In this document: in pieces, positions 1 through 8,864 of the stretch
Position numbering within the stretch: position 1 is the first letter of the stretch
Layout of the letters: every line of letters starts with the position of its first letter
The notes under the pieces: generated by a model
What the model was told of the DNA's origin: nothing
Databases searched by the model: none
What the model saw: the letters and a program-made list of their open reading frames with translations, nothing else
Translations under genes and position numbers: made by a program
Assembly: GCF_040358255.1 (NCBI RefSeq)
Contig: NZ_CP132937.1
Coordinates: forward strand, 1-64,000
Direction: 5' to 3'
Source: Tunturibacter gelidoferens
Lineage (GTDB): Bacteria; Acidobacteriota; Terriglobia; Terriglobales; Acidobacteriaceae
Length of the DNA: 64,000 nt

Positions 1-1
1 T

Positions 2-1120
2 GAATCAAGGAAGCCTGCTCCGATCGATATTCAGATCGGAGGTAATGACCTACAGCAGGCCTACGAGATTGCGCAGGCCACAGCCGCGAAACTAAAGAAA
101 CTCAACTCGGTCAACGATGTTCTTATTCCTCAAGATCTCAACTATCCGGGTTTGGAGCTGAATATCAGCCGCGTTCAGGCCGGACTTCTAGGGATTTCGC
201 CCAGAAACATTGTTGACAATGTAATCACTGCACTCACCTCGGACGGCATGATCGCCCCGAGTTTCTGGGTCGATCCAAAGACGGGTAACAGCTATATGTT
301 GACCGTGCAGTACCCCGAGTCACAGATCAAAACCATGACCGACTTCAAGCAGATCCCCCTCCGATCGCCAAATGGCTTGAATACGACGCCGCTGCAATCG
401 GGCGCCGACATCAAGCAGATCAATACACCAACAGAAGTGGACCACTATCAACTACGCCGCGAGTTCGATATCTACGTCATGCCGAAGAAGGAAGATCTCA
501 GCCGGGTGAATGAGCAGGTAGAAACCATCGTCGGGCAGATCCAAAAACCGAATGGGGTCACTGTCAAGGTACGAGGTTCTATTCGAGACATGGAACAGTC
601 TTTCCACAGCTTTGGTATCGGGCTCATCCTGGCGGTGGTCTTGGTCTACCTCATCTTAATGGCGCAGTTTGCATCTCTTTCGGATCCGTTCGTCATCCTG
701 CTGGCAGTGCCCCCTGGCCTGTCAGGAGTGCTGATCTTTCTGTTGCTCACGGGAACCACCTTGAATGTGATGTCCCTGATGGGTGTCGTCATGATGACGG
801 GTATTGCTGTCTCAGACAGCATCCTGATTGTGGAATTCGTTGGAACTCTCCGACACGAGGGAATGGCTTTGAAACAAGCTTTGACGGAAGCCTGCAAAGT
901 ACGGCTGCGGCCGATTCTGATGACCACCATGGCCACGATTCTGGGGCTTATTCCAATGGCTCTTGCGCTTGAACCCGGCAGCGAGCAGTATGCACCGCTG
1001 GCCCGCGCCATCCTTGGAGGCCTGACAGTATCGGGTCTTGTCACCGTCTTTTTAGTTCCAACAGCGTACTTGCTCATTCATCGGAAAGAAGAGCACTCAA
1101 CAGCGGAAGGTGAGGCTTAG
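2..1120 (+). CDS. RND efflux pump inner-membrane subunit, C-terminal part (HAE1/AcrB-like)
   Basis: The reading frame is already open at the left edge, so only the last ~370 residues are present; the true start lies outside the window. It is a proton-driven trimeric RND exporter that works with an adaptor and an outer-membrane channel. The visible part has the end of the second periplasmic porter loop, then a membrane block from about position 600 (LILAVVLVYLILMAQFASL), the conserved GIAVSDSILIVEF helix, the RLRPILMTT segment and the GLIPMA helix, all typical of RND transmembrane helices 8-12. The sequence resembles the hydrophobe/amphiphile group more than the CusA copper group, whose Met triad segments are absent. 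A TolC-like gene starts 2 nt after the stop, supporting one transcription unit. Substrate unknown. Confidence 0.93.
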   Translation, partial: ESRKPAPIDIQIGGNDLQQAYEIAQATAAKLKKLNSVNDVLIPQDLNYPGLELNISRVQAGLLGISPRNIVDNVITALTSDGMIAPSFWVDPKTGNSYMLTVQYPESQIKTMTDFKQIPLRSPNGLNTTPLQSGADIKQINTPTEVDHYQLRREFDIYVMPKKEDLSRVNEQVETIVGQIQKPNGVTVKVRGSIRDMEQSFHSFGIGLILAVVLVYLILMAQFASLSDPFVILLAVPPGLSGVLIFLLLTGTTLNVMSLMGVVMMTGIAVSDSILIVEFVGTLRHEGMALKQALTEACKVRLRPILMTTMATILGLIPMALALEPGSEQYAPLARAILGGLTVSGLVTVFLVPTAYLLIHRKEEHSTAEGEA

Positions 1121-1122
1121 CC

Positions 1123-2532
1123 ATGAGAGCGAATCATAAGATCAGCATTGCATTTCTTCCAATCGTTTGGATCGGTCTCCGGACGCTTGCACAGAGTCCG
1201 CCGCCCACTCTGCCAAATGCCCCAGATGCGCAATTGCTTCTCGTCGCATCCGCTCAGTCGGCACCAACCGGTGCGTCGCCGGTGGCTGCAGCGACAGAAG
1301 GAACTCCAACTCTCCTTACGCGTCCAGAAGCTGAAAAGATCGCATTGGCGAACAACCCGCGCATTCACATCAGCCAATTGATCGCCAGAGTTCAGCATCA
1401 GGCGGTTCGGGAACGTCGAGCAGATGAACTTCCCAATATGAACGGAAACCTTACCGCAGTCGAGGCGAACGATGGAAGCAGAATCTCCAGCGGTTCTCTT
1501 ACGGCCTCGCGACTTCTTGTCCATGCCGGGATGGGTGTTCAGGTCAGTCAGCTGATAACGGACTTTGGGCGCACGCCGAATCTCGTCGCTGCGGCCAAGT
1601 TACAAGAGAGGGCACGCCTAGCCGATGCCGAAGCGAGCCGAGAAGATATTGATCTTGCGACTGATCAAGTCTTCTACGCGGTCATCGAAGCTCAGGAGAC
1701 TTTGAAGGTTGCAACTCAGACCGTCTCCGCGCGGCAGACTCTTACCGATCAGGTAAGTGCTCTCACGTCATCCAAGTTGAGGTCGGATCTGGATCTGAGC
1801 TTCGCTCAGGTCAATCTGTCCCAAGCAATGCTGCTGCAGCTCAACGCACAGAACGATCTCGACTCGGCAAAGGCAGTTCTGAGCGCCGTGCTGGGCTACG
1901 ACAAACAGATGAACTTTCAGCTTGTTGATGATGCTGGCCCTCTGCCTTCCCTTCCCCCAGACCCCGATGTCCTGATCGCAGACGCGATTCAAAATCGACC
2001 CGATCTTCAATCGTTAAAGTTCAATGAACAGGCCGCACAGAAGTTCAGCAAGGCGCAGCATGAGCAGTTGCTTCCGACCATCAGTGCTCTTGGAGTCGTG
2101 GGCGGCACTCCTGCCGGCTCTTCTCAATACTTCACTACCGACTGGTATGGTGCGGTGGGCGGCAACGTAAGCATTCCAATCTTCAGTGGATTCCGGTTGA
2201 CGGCACAAGCCTCCGAAGCTGCCCTTCAGGCACAATCAGCCTCGGAACAGACGCGCGCGCTCCGAAATCAGGTTGTGAGTGATGTCCGAGCCGCATGGCT
2301 CAATGCCAATACCGCCGTGCAACGCGTGACAGTGACGACTGAACTGCTCAAGCAGGCCAACACAGCGCTAGATCTGGCAAAGACGAGGTATGACCTTGGA
2401 CTAAGCTCGATTGTCGAATTGAGCCAAGCTGAACTGCAACAGACAGAAGCGGCCATCGGCAACGCCAACGCGCGATCCCAATACAACTTCGCGATCTCAA
2501 CAATTCGCTTCCAGACGGGAGTGCAGCCATGA
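1123..2532 (+). CDS. TolC-family outer-membrane efflux channel
   Basis: A 469-residue protein with an N-terminal signal sequence (hydrophobic stretch IAFLPIVWIG, then AQSPPP) followed by a Pro/Ala-rich linker. The body is helical with heptad-like repeats, for example LRSDLDLSFAQVNLSQA and the repeat version YDLGLSSIVELSQAELQQTE, the paired barrel-plus-hairpin signature of the outer membrane efflux protein family. It starts 2 nt after the RND pump stop and probably forms the exit duct for that pump. Length fits the family. Its stop overlaps the next start as ATGA, so the operon continues into the LysR gene. Confidence 0.93.
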   Translation: MRANHKISIAFLPIVWIGLRTLAQSPPPTLPNAPDAQLLLVASAQSAPTGASPVAAATEGTPTLLTRPEAEKIALANNPRIHISQLIARVQHQAVRERRADELPNMNGNLTAVEANDGSRISSGSLTASRLLVHAGMGVQVSQLITDFGRTPNLVAAAKLQERARLADAEASREDIDLATDQVFYAVIEAQETLKVATQTVSARQTLTDQVSALTSSKLRSDLDLSFAQVNLSQAMLLQLNAQNDLDSAKAVLSAVLGYDKQMNFQLVDDAGPLPSLPPDPDVLIADAIQNRPDLQSLKFNEQAAQKFSKAQHEQLLPTISALGVVGGTPAGSSQYFTTDWYGAVGGNVSIPIFSGFRLTAQASEAALQAQSASEQTRALRNQVVSDVRAAWLNANTAVQRVTVTTELLKQANTALDLAKTRYDLGLSSIVELSQAELQQTEAAIGNANARSQYNFAISTIRFQTGVQP

Positions 2533-3476
2533 TTGAAAACTTCAAACTACATGTATTTCGCGTTGTTGCCGACACACTCAACTTCAGCAAAGCCGCCGAG
2601 GAACTGCATCTTTCTCAACCTGCTGTCACATCCCAAGTGCGGAGTCTGGAAGAAGGTCTCGGTATCGCACTCTTCGATCGAGTGGGGCGGAACGCAACAC
2701 TGACTCCCGCCGGTACGACTCTTCTCCCCTACGTGCGTCAGATTGAAACCCTGACATGCGATGCCTTAGCAGCCCTCGCTCCGTTTGGAGTGCAAGAAGG
2801 CGTTGAGTTGAATATCGGAGCTTCTCACACCATCGGTGTCTATCTTTTACCCAAGCTGCTGCCAATGCTTGTACGCGACTGGCCTAAGCTGCGCATCCAC
2901 GTCGTGAGCGGAAGCACTACCGAGATTCTAAGTGCTTTGGCGACGCATCAGGTATCAATCGGTCTGATCGAAGCTCCTGGGCATCGACCCGATCTCAAGA
3001 TTGAGGCGTTTTCGGAGGACGAACTCAGTCTGATTCTTCCTCCCTCTCATCGATGGGCAAAGAAGACGACTCTCCGTGCGGCGGAAATTGTGCAGGAGCC
3101 GATTCTTTTGCGGGAATCGGGTTCGGGAATGCGTCGATTCGTCGAAGAATACCTGGAGAAAAATGGGGTTCTCAGCCAACAACTGCACACGAATGTCGAT
3201 ATGAATTCGACGGAGGCAATTATCTCAGCGGTTGAGGCGGGTCTCGGTATCGGTTTTGTTCCTGTGATGGCGCTTGATAAGGCCAAACTGGCCGACAGCA
3301 TCAAGATCGTCTCCCTTGAAAATGGGCCAATCAGAAGGCAACTCAGCTTCGCGCTGCTCGGTGGTCCCGTCAGGGAAGGTCCGCTTCAGGACCTGATCGG
3401 GTTGCTGCGGCTCGTAAGCCCGTCAGCGAAGAACAAGACCAGAAGAGCCGCGAAGGCGGTCGGTAAGTCGACATGA
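2529..3476 (+). CDS. LysR-family transcriptional regulator
   Basis: A 315-residue protein with the classic LysR layout. A winged helix-turn-helix occupies residues ~1-60 (FSKAAEELHLSQPAVTSQVRSLEE), and an effector-binding domain with two periplasmic-binding-type lobes follows from ~85 to 295. The pattern NIGASHTIGVYLLPKLLP and the later RESGSGMR segment resemble the CysB/CbbR side of the family, but the ligand cannot be told. It overlaps the TolC gene before it and the TauE gene after it by 4 nt each (ATGA). LysR proteins usually sit divergent from their targets; here the regulator lies inside the operon, so it may regulate an operon promoter outside the window. Confidence 0.95.
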   Translation: MIENFKLHVFRVVADTLNFSKAAEELHLSQPAVTSQVRSLEEGLGIALFDRVGRNATLTPAGTTLLPYVRQIETLTCDALAALAPFGVQEGVELNIGASHTIGVYLLPKLLPMLVRDWPKLRIHVVSGSTTEILSALATHQVSIGLIEAPGHRPDLKIEAFSEDELSLILPPSHRWAKKTTLRAAEIVQEPILLRESGSGMRRFVEEYLEKNGVLSQQLHTNVDMNSTEAIISAVEAGLGIGFVPVMALDKAKLADSIKIVSLENGPIRRQLSFALLGGPVREGPLQDLIGLLRLVSPSAKNKTRRAAKAVGKST

Positions 3477-4309
3477 GTGTCCTTCTGTTCACTGCGTTGC
3501 TCTTTGGAGCTTCCCTGCTTGCAGGCCTCCTCGGTGCGCTCACTGGACTGGGTGGCGGAGTCGTCATCGTGCCCGTTTTGGTTCTCCTGTTCAAGGTTGA
3601 TCTCCGATACGCCATCGGTGCGTCGCTCATCTCGGTGATCGCCACATCCTCAGGTGCGGCGGCGGCCTATGTTAGCGAGGGATTATCGAACATACGCATC
3701 GGAATGTTCCTGGAGATAGCGACAACCCTTGGCGCTCTCCTCGGAGCGTATCTTACCGCAAGGATATCTAGTCACTCGATCGCAGTCGTCTTCGGCATTG
3801 TGCTGCTTTACTCGGCTTATGCATCTTATCGCGGCCGGTTCCAGGACGTGCAGATGACGAGAAGGGATCCCCTGGCGGTCAGACTCAAGCTCTGCGGGAC
3901 CTATTCCTCGTTGTCGAAGCCGGAGCGATACAGTGCCCGGCGCGTCCCTCTGGGCTTTGGCATCATGTTTGGCGCAGGGACACTCTCTGGTCTGCTTGGG
4001 ATAGGGTCAGGTGCGGTCAAGGTCCTGGCAATGGACCAGACGATGGGCCTTCCCTTCAAGATCTCGACCACCACGAGCAACTTCATGATCGGGGTGACGG
4101 CTGCCGCAAGCGCGGGTATCTATCTCGCCAAAGGATACATCGACGCCGGTATTGCGATGCCGGTAATGCTTGGCGTGCTTGTCGGATCGCTCCTTGGCTC
4201 AAAGCTCTTGGTCAGGGCGCACGTAGCGACCCTAAAAGTAACTTTTTGTCTCGTCATCCTCGTCTTGGGACTGGAAATGATCTTCAGCGGTGTGACAGGG
4301 AGGATATGA
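3473..4309 (+). CDS. TauE/SafE-family (DUF81) membrane exporter
   Basis: A 278-residue polytopic membrane protein of the TauE/SafE permease family, whose members export sulfite, sulfoacetate and other small organosulfur anions. The family repeat is visible at both ends: LLAGLLGALTGLGGGVVIVPVL near residue 20 and FGAGTLSGLLGIGSGAVKVLAM near residue 165. There are about eight hydrophobic helices. It overlaps the LysR gene by ATGA and is followed directly by a DUF1634 gene, a pairing I know for this exporter family. The substrate is not shown by the sequence; the LysR gene next door (CysB/CbbR-like) makes a sulfur anion reasonable but unproven. Confidence 0.9.
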   Translation: MSVLLFTALLFGASLLAGLLGALTGLGGGVVIVPVLVLLFKVDLRYAIGASLISVIATSSGAAAAYVSEGLSNIRIGMFLEIATTLGALLGAYLTARISSHSIAVVFGIVLLYSAYASYRGRFQDVQMTRRDPLAVRLKLCGTYSSLSKPERYSARRVPLGFGIMFGAGTLSGLLGIGSGAVKVLAMDQTMGLPFKISTTTSNFMIGVTAAASAGIYLAKGYIDAGIAMPVMLGVLVGSLLGSKLLVRAHVATLKVTFCLVILVLGLEMIFSGVTGRI

Positions 4310-4687
4310 ATGCAGGTATTCACGGACAAGCAAATGGACCTCGCCATCGGCAAGCTGCTTCGGTTTGGAGCCATCTTTTCGGCTGTTCTCGTATCTCTCG
4401 GTGGTGTCCTCTATCTACAACACCCCTTGAGGTCTGCGCCTAAATACAACCATTTTCTCGCGGAGAGTACTTCGCTTCAAGGTGTCGCCGGAGTGCTGCG
4501 CGGTGCAGTGCATCTTGATGCCAACAGTGTCATCCAACTCGGGCTTTTATTTCTCATTGCAACACCCGTGGCACGAGTTGCATTTTGTATCGTGGGCTTC
4601 GCGCGCCAGAAGGACCATCTCTACATCGTCATCAGTTCATCCGTACTTGTGATTTTGATCTATAGCTTGATTCAAGGAGGGCGCTAA
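4310..4687 (+). CDS. DUF1634-family small membrane protein
   Basis: A 125-residue protein with three hydrophobic segments (about residues 18-38, 63-88 and 98-120). The sequence FLIATPVARVAFCIVGFARQKDHLYIVIS is characteristic of DUF1634, a family usually found beside TauE/SafE exporters. The ATG follows the exporter stop with no gap and its own stop shares one base with the next ATG. A role as accessory subunit of the exporter is inferred from context; no biochemical activity is known to me. Confidence 0.85.
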   Translation: MQVFTDKQMDLAIGKLLRFGAIFSAVLVSLGGVLYLQHPLRSAPKYNHFLAESTSLQGVAGVLRGAVHLDANSVIQLGLLFLIATPVARVAFCIVGFARQKDHLYIVISSSVLVILIYSLIQGGR

Positions 4688-5592
4688 TGCCCACTATCGG
4701 CAAGAGTTCGGCGATCCGGCTTGACTCCATCATTTTTGCAACGGATTTCTCACCTGCATCGCAGAACGCAGGCTTGTACGCTTCAGCCGTTTCTGTCCAT
4801 TTCGGCACCGGTCTCGTGATAGCCCACGCCTTCACTCTAGTCCAAGCGGCACTCGAAGTGGAAGCCGAGAAACCGCTTGCGAGCCAACAAAGAACCACTC
4901 TTAAACATGAACTGGCACTGACGGCGGAGATACTCGATTCAGGCAAAGGAACAACGGAATATGTTCTTGTTGATGGCGATCCGCGCAAAGTAATTCCTGT
5001 ACTAGCGCAACGTAGAAGCCCTGCGCTGATCGTATTGGGCACACATGGCGGCGGATCGATCGATCGCTTCGTTCTAGGTTCGACCGCCGAAGGAATCCTG
5101 CGTCATTCCAGTGGACCGGCACTCACGGTGGGTCCGAACGTGAACATCCTTCGAGCGGGAGCTCTTAATATTCGGCGAATCCTCTATGCTACCGACTGCA
5201 CTGCCGAAGCGGCTCATGCGGCCCCGGTCGCCGTGGCGCTGGCCGACGCATTCGCCGCTGAACTCGATGTGCTGAATGTCGTCCGCTCTCGGGAGATCGA
5301 TCATCCTGAGCAACTTCGTCGGCTTCAGGAGCACTTTTACGGGGCGGTCGACGCAATCATGCCGCATAACGCGGGACAGGTTTGCGAGCCGCATACTTTC
5401 GTCAGTGTGGGACAACCGTATACCGAGATTCTGAATCACGTCAGTGAACGAGAGATCGACTTGCTGGTTCTAGGGCTCAGGAGAAACACGCATCTCGGCA
5501 TGCAAAACCGGACTTCTGGGGTATTTCCCATCATCGTTAGAGCCAAGTGCCCTGTTATAACGGTTGCTTCTGGTTCAACCTATCAACCATGA
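4687..5592 (+). CDS. Tandem universal stress protein (two UspA domains)
   Basis: A 301-residue cytoplasmic protein with two UspA folds, roughly residues 10-150 and 158-300. The first domain carries the nucleotide-binding signature GTHGGGSIDRFVLGSTAEGI, matching the G-x2-G-x9-G-S/T pattern of ATP-binding Usp proteins. The second has VLGLRRNTHLGMQ and lacks a clear copy of that motif, so it may not bind ATP. Its start shares a base with the DUF1634 stop, placing it as the last gene of the RND-TolC-LysR-TauE unit. After it comes about 230 nt without a gene. Confidence 0.93.
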   Translation: MPTIGKSSAIRLDSIIFATDFSPASQNAGLYASAVSVHFGTGLVIAHAFTLVQAALEVEAEKPLASQQRTTLKHELALTAEILDSGKGTTEYVLVDGDPRKVIPVLAQRRSPALIVLGTHGGGSIDRFVLGSTAEGILRHSSGPALTVGPNVNILRAGALNIRRILYATDCTAEAAHAAPVAVALADAFAAELDVLNVVRSREIDHPEQLRRLQEHFYGAVDAIMPHNAGQVCEPHTFVSVGQPYTEILNHVSEREIDLLVLGLRRNTHLGMQNRTSGVFPIIVRAKCPVITVASGSTYQP

Positions 5593-5825
5593 CCTGCGTC
5601 CCTCGATTGCCCCTTTGCCGCCAGTTCCCGCTTCTAAACACCGGTTAGTTTTGTACGAACCTATCCCCTTTGTCGTGGGGGTGCATATTTCTCGTTTTTT
5701 GTGATTTGCAATAACTTTCGCGGTGAGCGCATTTCGCGTCGGCTCTTCTCCTAGATGAACTAAATTGAACTGCTTAAAGCCTTCGTTTCTTTTACAATTT
5801 TTGAGTTTCGTGTGGGAGTGTTCCA

Positions 5826-6215
5826 ATGGACGCTCAGTTTAGGAAACTCGCCGGGGAATTCATTCAATGCTGGACACAACTTCCTATTGTGTTGCTTGCG
5901 TTCACGGTGGTTGCACTCGGTCTCCATGCGAAGTTATCTCTCTACGAACCTGCATCCCCCGTAGTATTGCTGGCGATGACTAAGCTGTCCGTTGGCGATA
6001 GTTCCGCTAAGGCAATCCTGCCTCAACGAAAGCGGTCGATAAGGGCGAATGCAATCGAGACGGCCGCGGCTCTACTATTTTTCTTGACGTTCCAATCTGC
6101 GTCCGCTGACTTGCGACATAACCACCAGAGAGGCTTTGCTCGGGCTGGCTTTCTGCTCCGCCATCATTACGCATTCTTGTTCTTCCGGCCGCCTCCATCC
6201 CCTTCCTTTGCTTAG
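5826..6215 (+). CDS. Hypothetical small membrane or secreted protein
   Basis: I do not recognise a characterised family. The 129-residue frame starts with ATG after GGGAG, has one hydrophobic segment near residues 20-38 (PIVLLAFTVVALGLHAKLSL) and then a basic stretch. The N-terminal two thirds looks like real protein, whereas the last ~35 residues (His/Arg/Phe/Pro-rich) look like low-quality coding sequence and may reflect a late frameshift. Codon use is less regular than in the Usp gene upstream. It could be a small envelope protein or a decaying gene. Confidence 0.45.
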   Translation: MDAQFRKLAGEFIQCWTQLPIVLLAFTVVALGLHAKLSLYEPASPVVLLAMTKLSVGDSSAKAILPQRKRSIRANAIETAAALLFFLTFQSASADLRHNHQRGFARAGFLLRHHYAFLFFRPPPSPSFA

Positions 6216-6325
6216 CCCTCTTGCCCGGTATTTGGGCATAGTTGCTGGCCAGAGCCGGACTGCTTTCCGCATCCGGTTCCGAAAGGAAATCTCGAGTTAT
6301 CTCGAGCGATCTCCGGAGAGACCCA

Positions 6326-6772
6326 ATGAACTTTCTAGGAATATTACTGACGCTCTCGATAGTCACTGCGCTCTTTGGTTCTTACTGCGCAACGAGGAAT
6401 GCCAACAACACGAAAGACACTAAGGTGGATGGCAGGGATCGCTCCAAGACCCCCCACCTTCACTTCGTGGACAGAAAGCAGTTTGCTGACTTGTATGAAT
6501 GGGATTCGCATCAGGTTCTGTTCCGACTTCAGGATTCTCAAGCAGTCAAAGAAAAGGGCGACACGTCGCCGCAACGGGTGGGCATTACGCTACGCGAGTT
6601 GGAAAAATGTATCCCTTGGGTACCGGGTGACAGCAAGATCTACATTTGCAGCCCGGACGGATTCGGACCCTCCTTGCTGAAAGAGGTAGGCGCGCTACAC
6701 ACAGACCGGGACCTTTTCCTCATAGAAGGCCTCCCTCACGATTTGAGCTCGATCAGAATGGTGGCGTCATGA
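6326..6772 (+). CDS. Membrane-anchored rhodanese-like protein (tentative)
   Basis: The ATG at 6326 is chosen because GGAGAG lies just upstream; the frame stays open further 5' but without a good ribosome site. The 148-residue product has one N-terminal transmembrane helix (LGILLTLSIVTALFGSY), then a soluble domain laid out like a rhodanese: an acidic HFVDRKQFADLYEWDS start, LRELEKCIPWVPGDSKIYICS, and a GFGPSLL segment where the catalytic loop would be. The usual CxxGxR active-site loop is absent (SPDGFGPS instead), so sulfurtransferase activity is doubtful. Its stop overlaps the next start (ATGA), so it is coupled to the broken gene that follows. Confidence 0.55.
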   Translation: MNFLGILLTLSIVTALFGSYCATRNANNTKDTKVDGRDRSKTPHLHFVDRKQFADLYEWDSHQVLFRLQDSQAVKEKGDTSPQRVGITLRELEKCIPWVPGDSKIYICSPDGFGPSLLKEVGALHTDRDLFLIEGLPHDLSSIRMVAS

Positions 6773-7226
6773 ACTCCGTGAATCCTACTAGTCCGAACAA
6801 TTCTGCCGATAAGTTCGCGCGCCTAAGGGTACTTTTGGTTGAACCAGATTCGGAGGTGCTTGCGGCTCGGTCTTTGCTGCTATTCAGATTCAACTACACC
6901 GTTGCCCAGCCAGCAGCTATCGCGAAATCTTTGGTTTGCGCAGCGAAATAGGATTCCGTCTTGCAGTTCTGAATGACAGCTTGGGAGAACTGGCTCTTCG
7001 CGCCGCCGCTGAGTTCGTCAGGAGGCAGTGGCCCTCTGCGCGCATCCTCATCTTGGGAAACGCACGGGCGGCGCTGGAAGACTATCTTTACGATGAGGCT
7101 GTGAGCCATCGGATTCAGTCAAAAGAGCTTCTCGATACGCTCGCAAGACTCAGCGAAGACTCTTGGAGTCTGAGGTCTAGACTCCTTGGGTTCCGTGCCG
7201 GAGCCTCTGTCCGAGAACAACCCTAA
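6769..7226 (+). pseudogene. Frameshifted receiver-like (response-regulator-type) gene
   Basis: The ATG at 6769 overlaps the preceding stop. The first frame reads FARLRVLLVEPDSEVLAARS, a receiver-domain opening (hydrophobic strand, then acidic residues), and terminates at 6949-6951. A second frame beginning around 6936 continues the same fold (FRLAVLNDSLGELALRAAAE, WPSARILILGNARAALEDYL, YDEAVSHRIQSKELLDTL), which matches the remaining strands and helices of a receiver. Joining the two needs one frame change near 6920-6940, around TTTGGTTTGCGC. Either the gene is broken or the base calls there are wrong. There is no DNA-binding domain, so an intact version would be a stand-alone receiver. Confidence 0.6.
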
Positions 7227-7473
7227 GAAAACAGCTCATTCCAAGTGAGTCGAAGAGGTGTGAGATATACCGCAAGAGCTAAGAATCCAAAGATGATCAT
7301 GAGAGTTTCGTCTTGATTCTATTGGCTTGCATATAGGCCGTCGAATAACTGGTCAAGACGCTCCTTATTTGAGGAGCAACGGCCAAGACTCACCTTGTTT
7401 ATGGAGGCATCGAATTGCTCGAACGCTGACAATCAATACCTGCAACTTAGTTTTCAGTTGCGGAGATATATCT

Positions 7474-8289
7474 ATGAGGAACAATGTCTCTAGAAAAGCA
7501 GTTTTAGACCCCATTCTCAGACGAGGGCTTCTGCTAACAATCCTCGTATTGTTTGGATGTGCGTCCGGGAATGCGCAACGAAGCGTTCCCCTTTTAAAGT
7601 CGGAGCCTTTGCAGCCCTTGCCGGCCGGTGTTACTTTGCCAGTGCAATTGACGAGGACGCTCCGTGCCGGCAAAGTATCAGCCGGAAGCAAGTTCGTTGC
7701 GAAGACGACGCAGCGAGTGCCCGTGGGGGAACACCTTTATCTCAAGCGGGGTGCTGCGTTGTACGGCGAGGTCGTCACATCAATTGCGGGCGATGGGACC
7801 ACCTCACAATCATCGGCACTAACCATTCAATTCACCTTGTTGCGTTACGGAAGGCAGAGCATTCCGGTGAGAACGAAGGCTGTTGCAATCGCCAACTTTA
7901 CAGATGTAGACGATACATTTCTACCTGCCACGGGCGGCCCCGACCGCGGAAACGCAAGTGAGGCAAGCTGGACTACCAGGCAGGTGGGAGGAGATGAGGT
8001 ATCCAGATCGGGTTGGGTTGGAAATGTTTGTGATGAAAGAATGCGGAAGGTCGGGTACGCGGATTACTACGGAGTGTATAGTCTGCCAGCCACGTCGACT
8101 ATCAAAGGCGAACCTTCGTTTCCTCACGCGATGGGGGTCTTCTCCACCACGGCGACGGGCCTGTATGGTTTTGATGAGGGAACTTCATTGCAGTCCGCTG
8201 GGGGGACGATTACGTTGACTCGGGCAGCGAAAAAGCTTCTAGTGCGGAACGGAGATAATTTGTTGCTTGAAGTATTGGTTTCGCGGTAG
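7474..8289 (+). CDS. Secreted or lipid-anchored hypothetical protein
   Basis: The ATG at 7474 is preferred because CGGAGA precedes it and a signal peptide follows (LRRGLLLTILVLFGCASGNAQ). The LFGC sequence could be a lipobox, or cleavage could occur after GNA. The mature ~240-residue part has a beta-rich domain (LPAGVTLPVQLTRTLRAGKV ... GAALYGEVV) resembling TrbI/YbbR-like or conserved acidobacterial envelope proteins, and I cannot name it. Just upstream, GCAACT-TAGTTTTC-AGTTGC forms a possible hairpin in the leader. No partner gene is evident. Confidence 0.6.
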   Translation: MRNNVSRKAVLDPILRRGLLLTILVLFGCASGNAQRSVPLLKSEPLQPLPAGVTLPVQLTRTLRAGKVSAGSKFVAKTTQRVPVGEHLYLKRGAALYGEVVTSIAGDGTTSQSSALTIQFTLLRYGRQSIPVRTKAVAIANFTDVDDTFLPATGGPDRGNASEASWTTRQVGGDEVSRSGWVGNVCDERMRKVGYADYYGVYSLPATSTIKGEPSFPHAMGVFSTTATGLYGFDEGTSLQSAGGTITLTRAAKKLLVRNGDNLLLEVLVSR

Positions 8290-8414
8290 ATCATCTCGCA
8301 GCACCGTTCGAATATGCGACTTATACGCTCAGTGTCTCAAAACATCGGAATCGCATCATCAAAATGGGGAGCGCATGGCGCTCTAACCGGCTTGCATGTT
8401 TCTTCCATGCTTGG

Positions 8415-8831
8415 CTATTGCTTGATTTGGTTTGCTATCGTCTGATGGTCGGACGCCAATGCATCGGCTTCCTCTGCCGCCCGTGCAAAGCTTTGAGCGA
8501 ACTCTTTGCAGTGTTGCAATAGTCCAAGTTTCGATGGTACCCAGATCGTGCCATTTGCGTAAGCGGTGGCGAGATCCTCATGCTCTGCTGCCTCTTTGCG
8601 TAGATGGGTTGCTTCTCCGCGGTAGTAGTCAGCGATCCTCAAATGATCCTCGCGCGTCTTGGCGGTTGCGATCAGACTCTTGATTTCCCTGTGTGAGAGT
8701 TTCTTGTGGATAGCAGGGGGCGTCGTGTTTGTCCCTGTCTGTCCAGATGCGAAGGTCATGAAAAGCAGACCGAAGATGATGACCGCTATAGTGCCAAAGT
8801 TCCATGCGAATCTGCGGTTGTTGGGTCTCAT
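8415..8831 (-). CDS. Small periplasmic helical protein, unknown function
   Basis: A 138-residue protein preceded by a perfect AGGAGG site 5 nt before the ATG. The N-terminus is a signal or anchor helix (FGTIAVIIFGLLFMTFASG) and the rest is predicted helical, with repeated Ala/His/Glu heptads (DHLRIADYYRGEATHLRKEAAEHEDLA). It is the last gene of the long leftward copper-region operon, 33 nt after the cytochrome c stop. I recognise it only as a type of secreted helical protein seen in acidobacterial metal clusters; the function is open. Confidence 0.75.
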   Translation of the reverse strand: MRPNNRRFAWNFGTIAVIIFGLLFMTFASGQTGTNTTPPAIHKKLSHREIKSLIATAKTREDHLRIADYYRGEATHLRKEAAEHEDLATAYANGTIWVPSKLGLLQHCKEFAQSFARAAEEADALASDHQTIANQIKQ

Positions 8832-8864
8832 TTATTCCTCCTAGATGCGTTGCTTCTCTCTTTC

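Noticed and set aside
5665-5700. CCCC-TTTGTCGT-GGGG stem followed at a distance by TTTTTT as a terminator of the Usp operon
   Set aside because: The T run begins about 14 nt after the stem, too far for a standard terminator; too weak to list.
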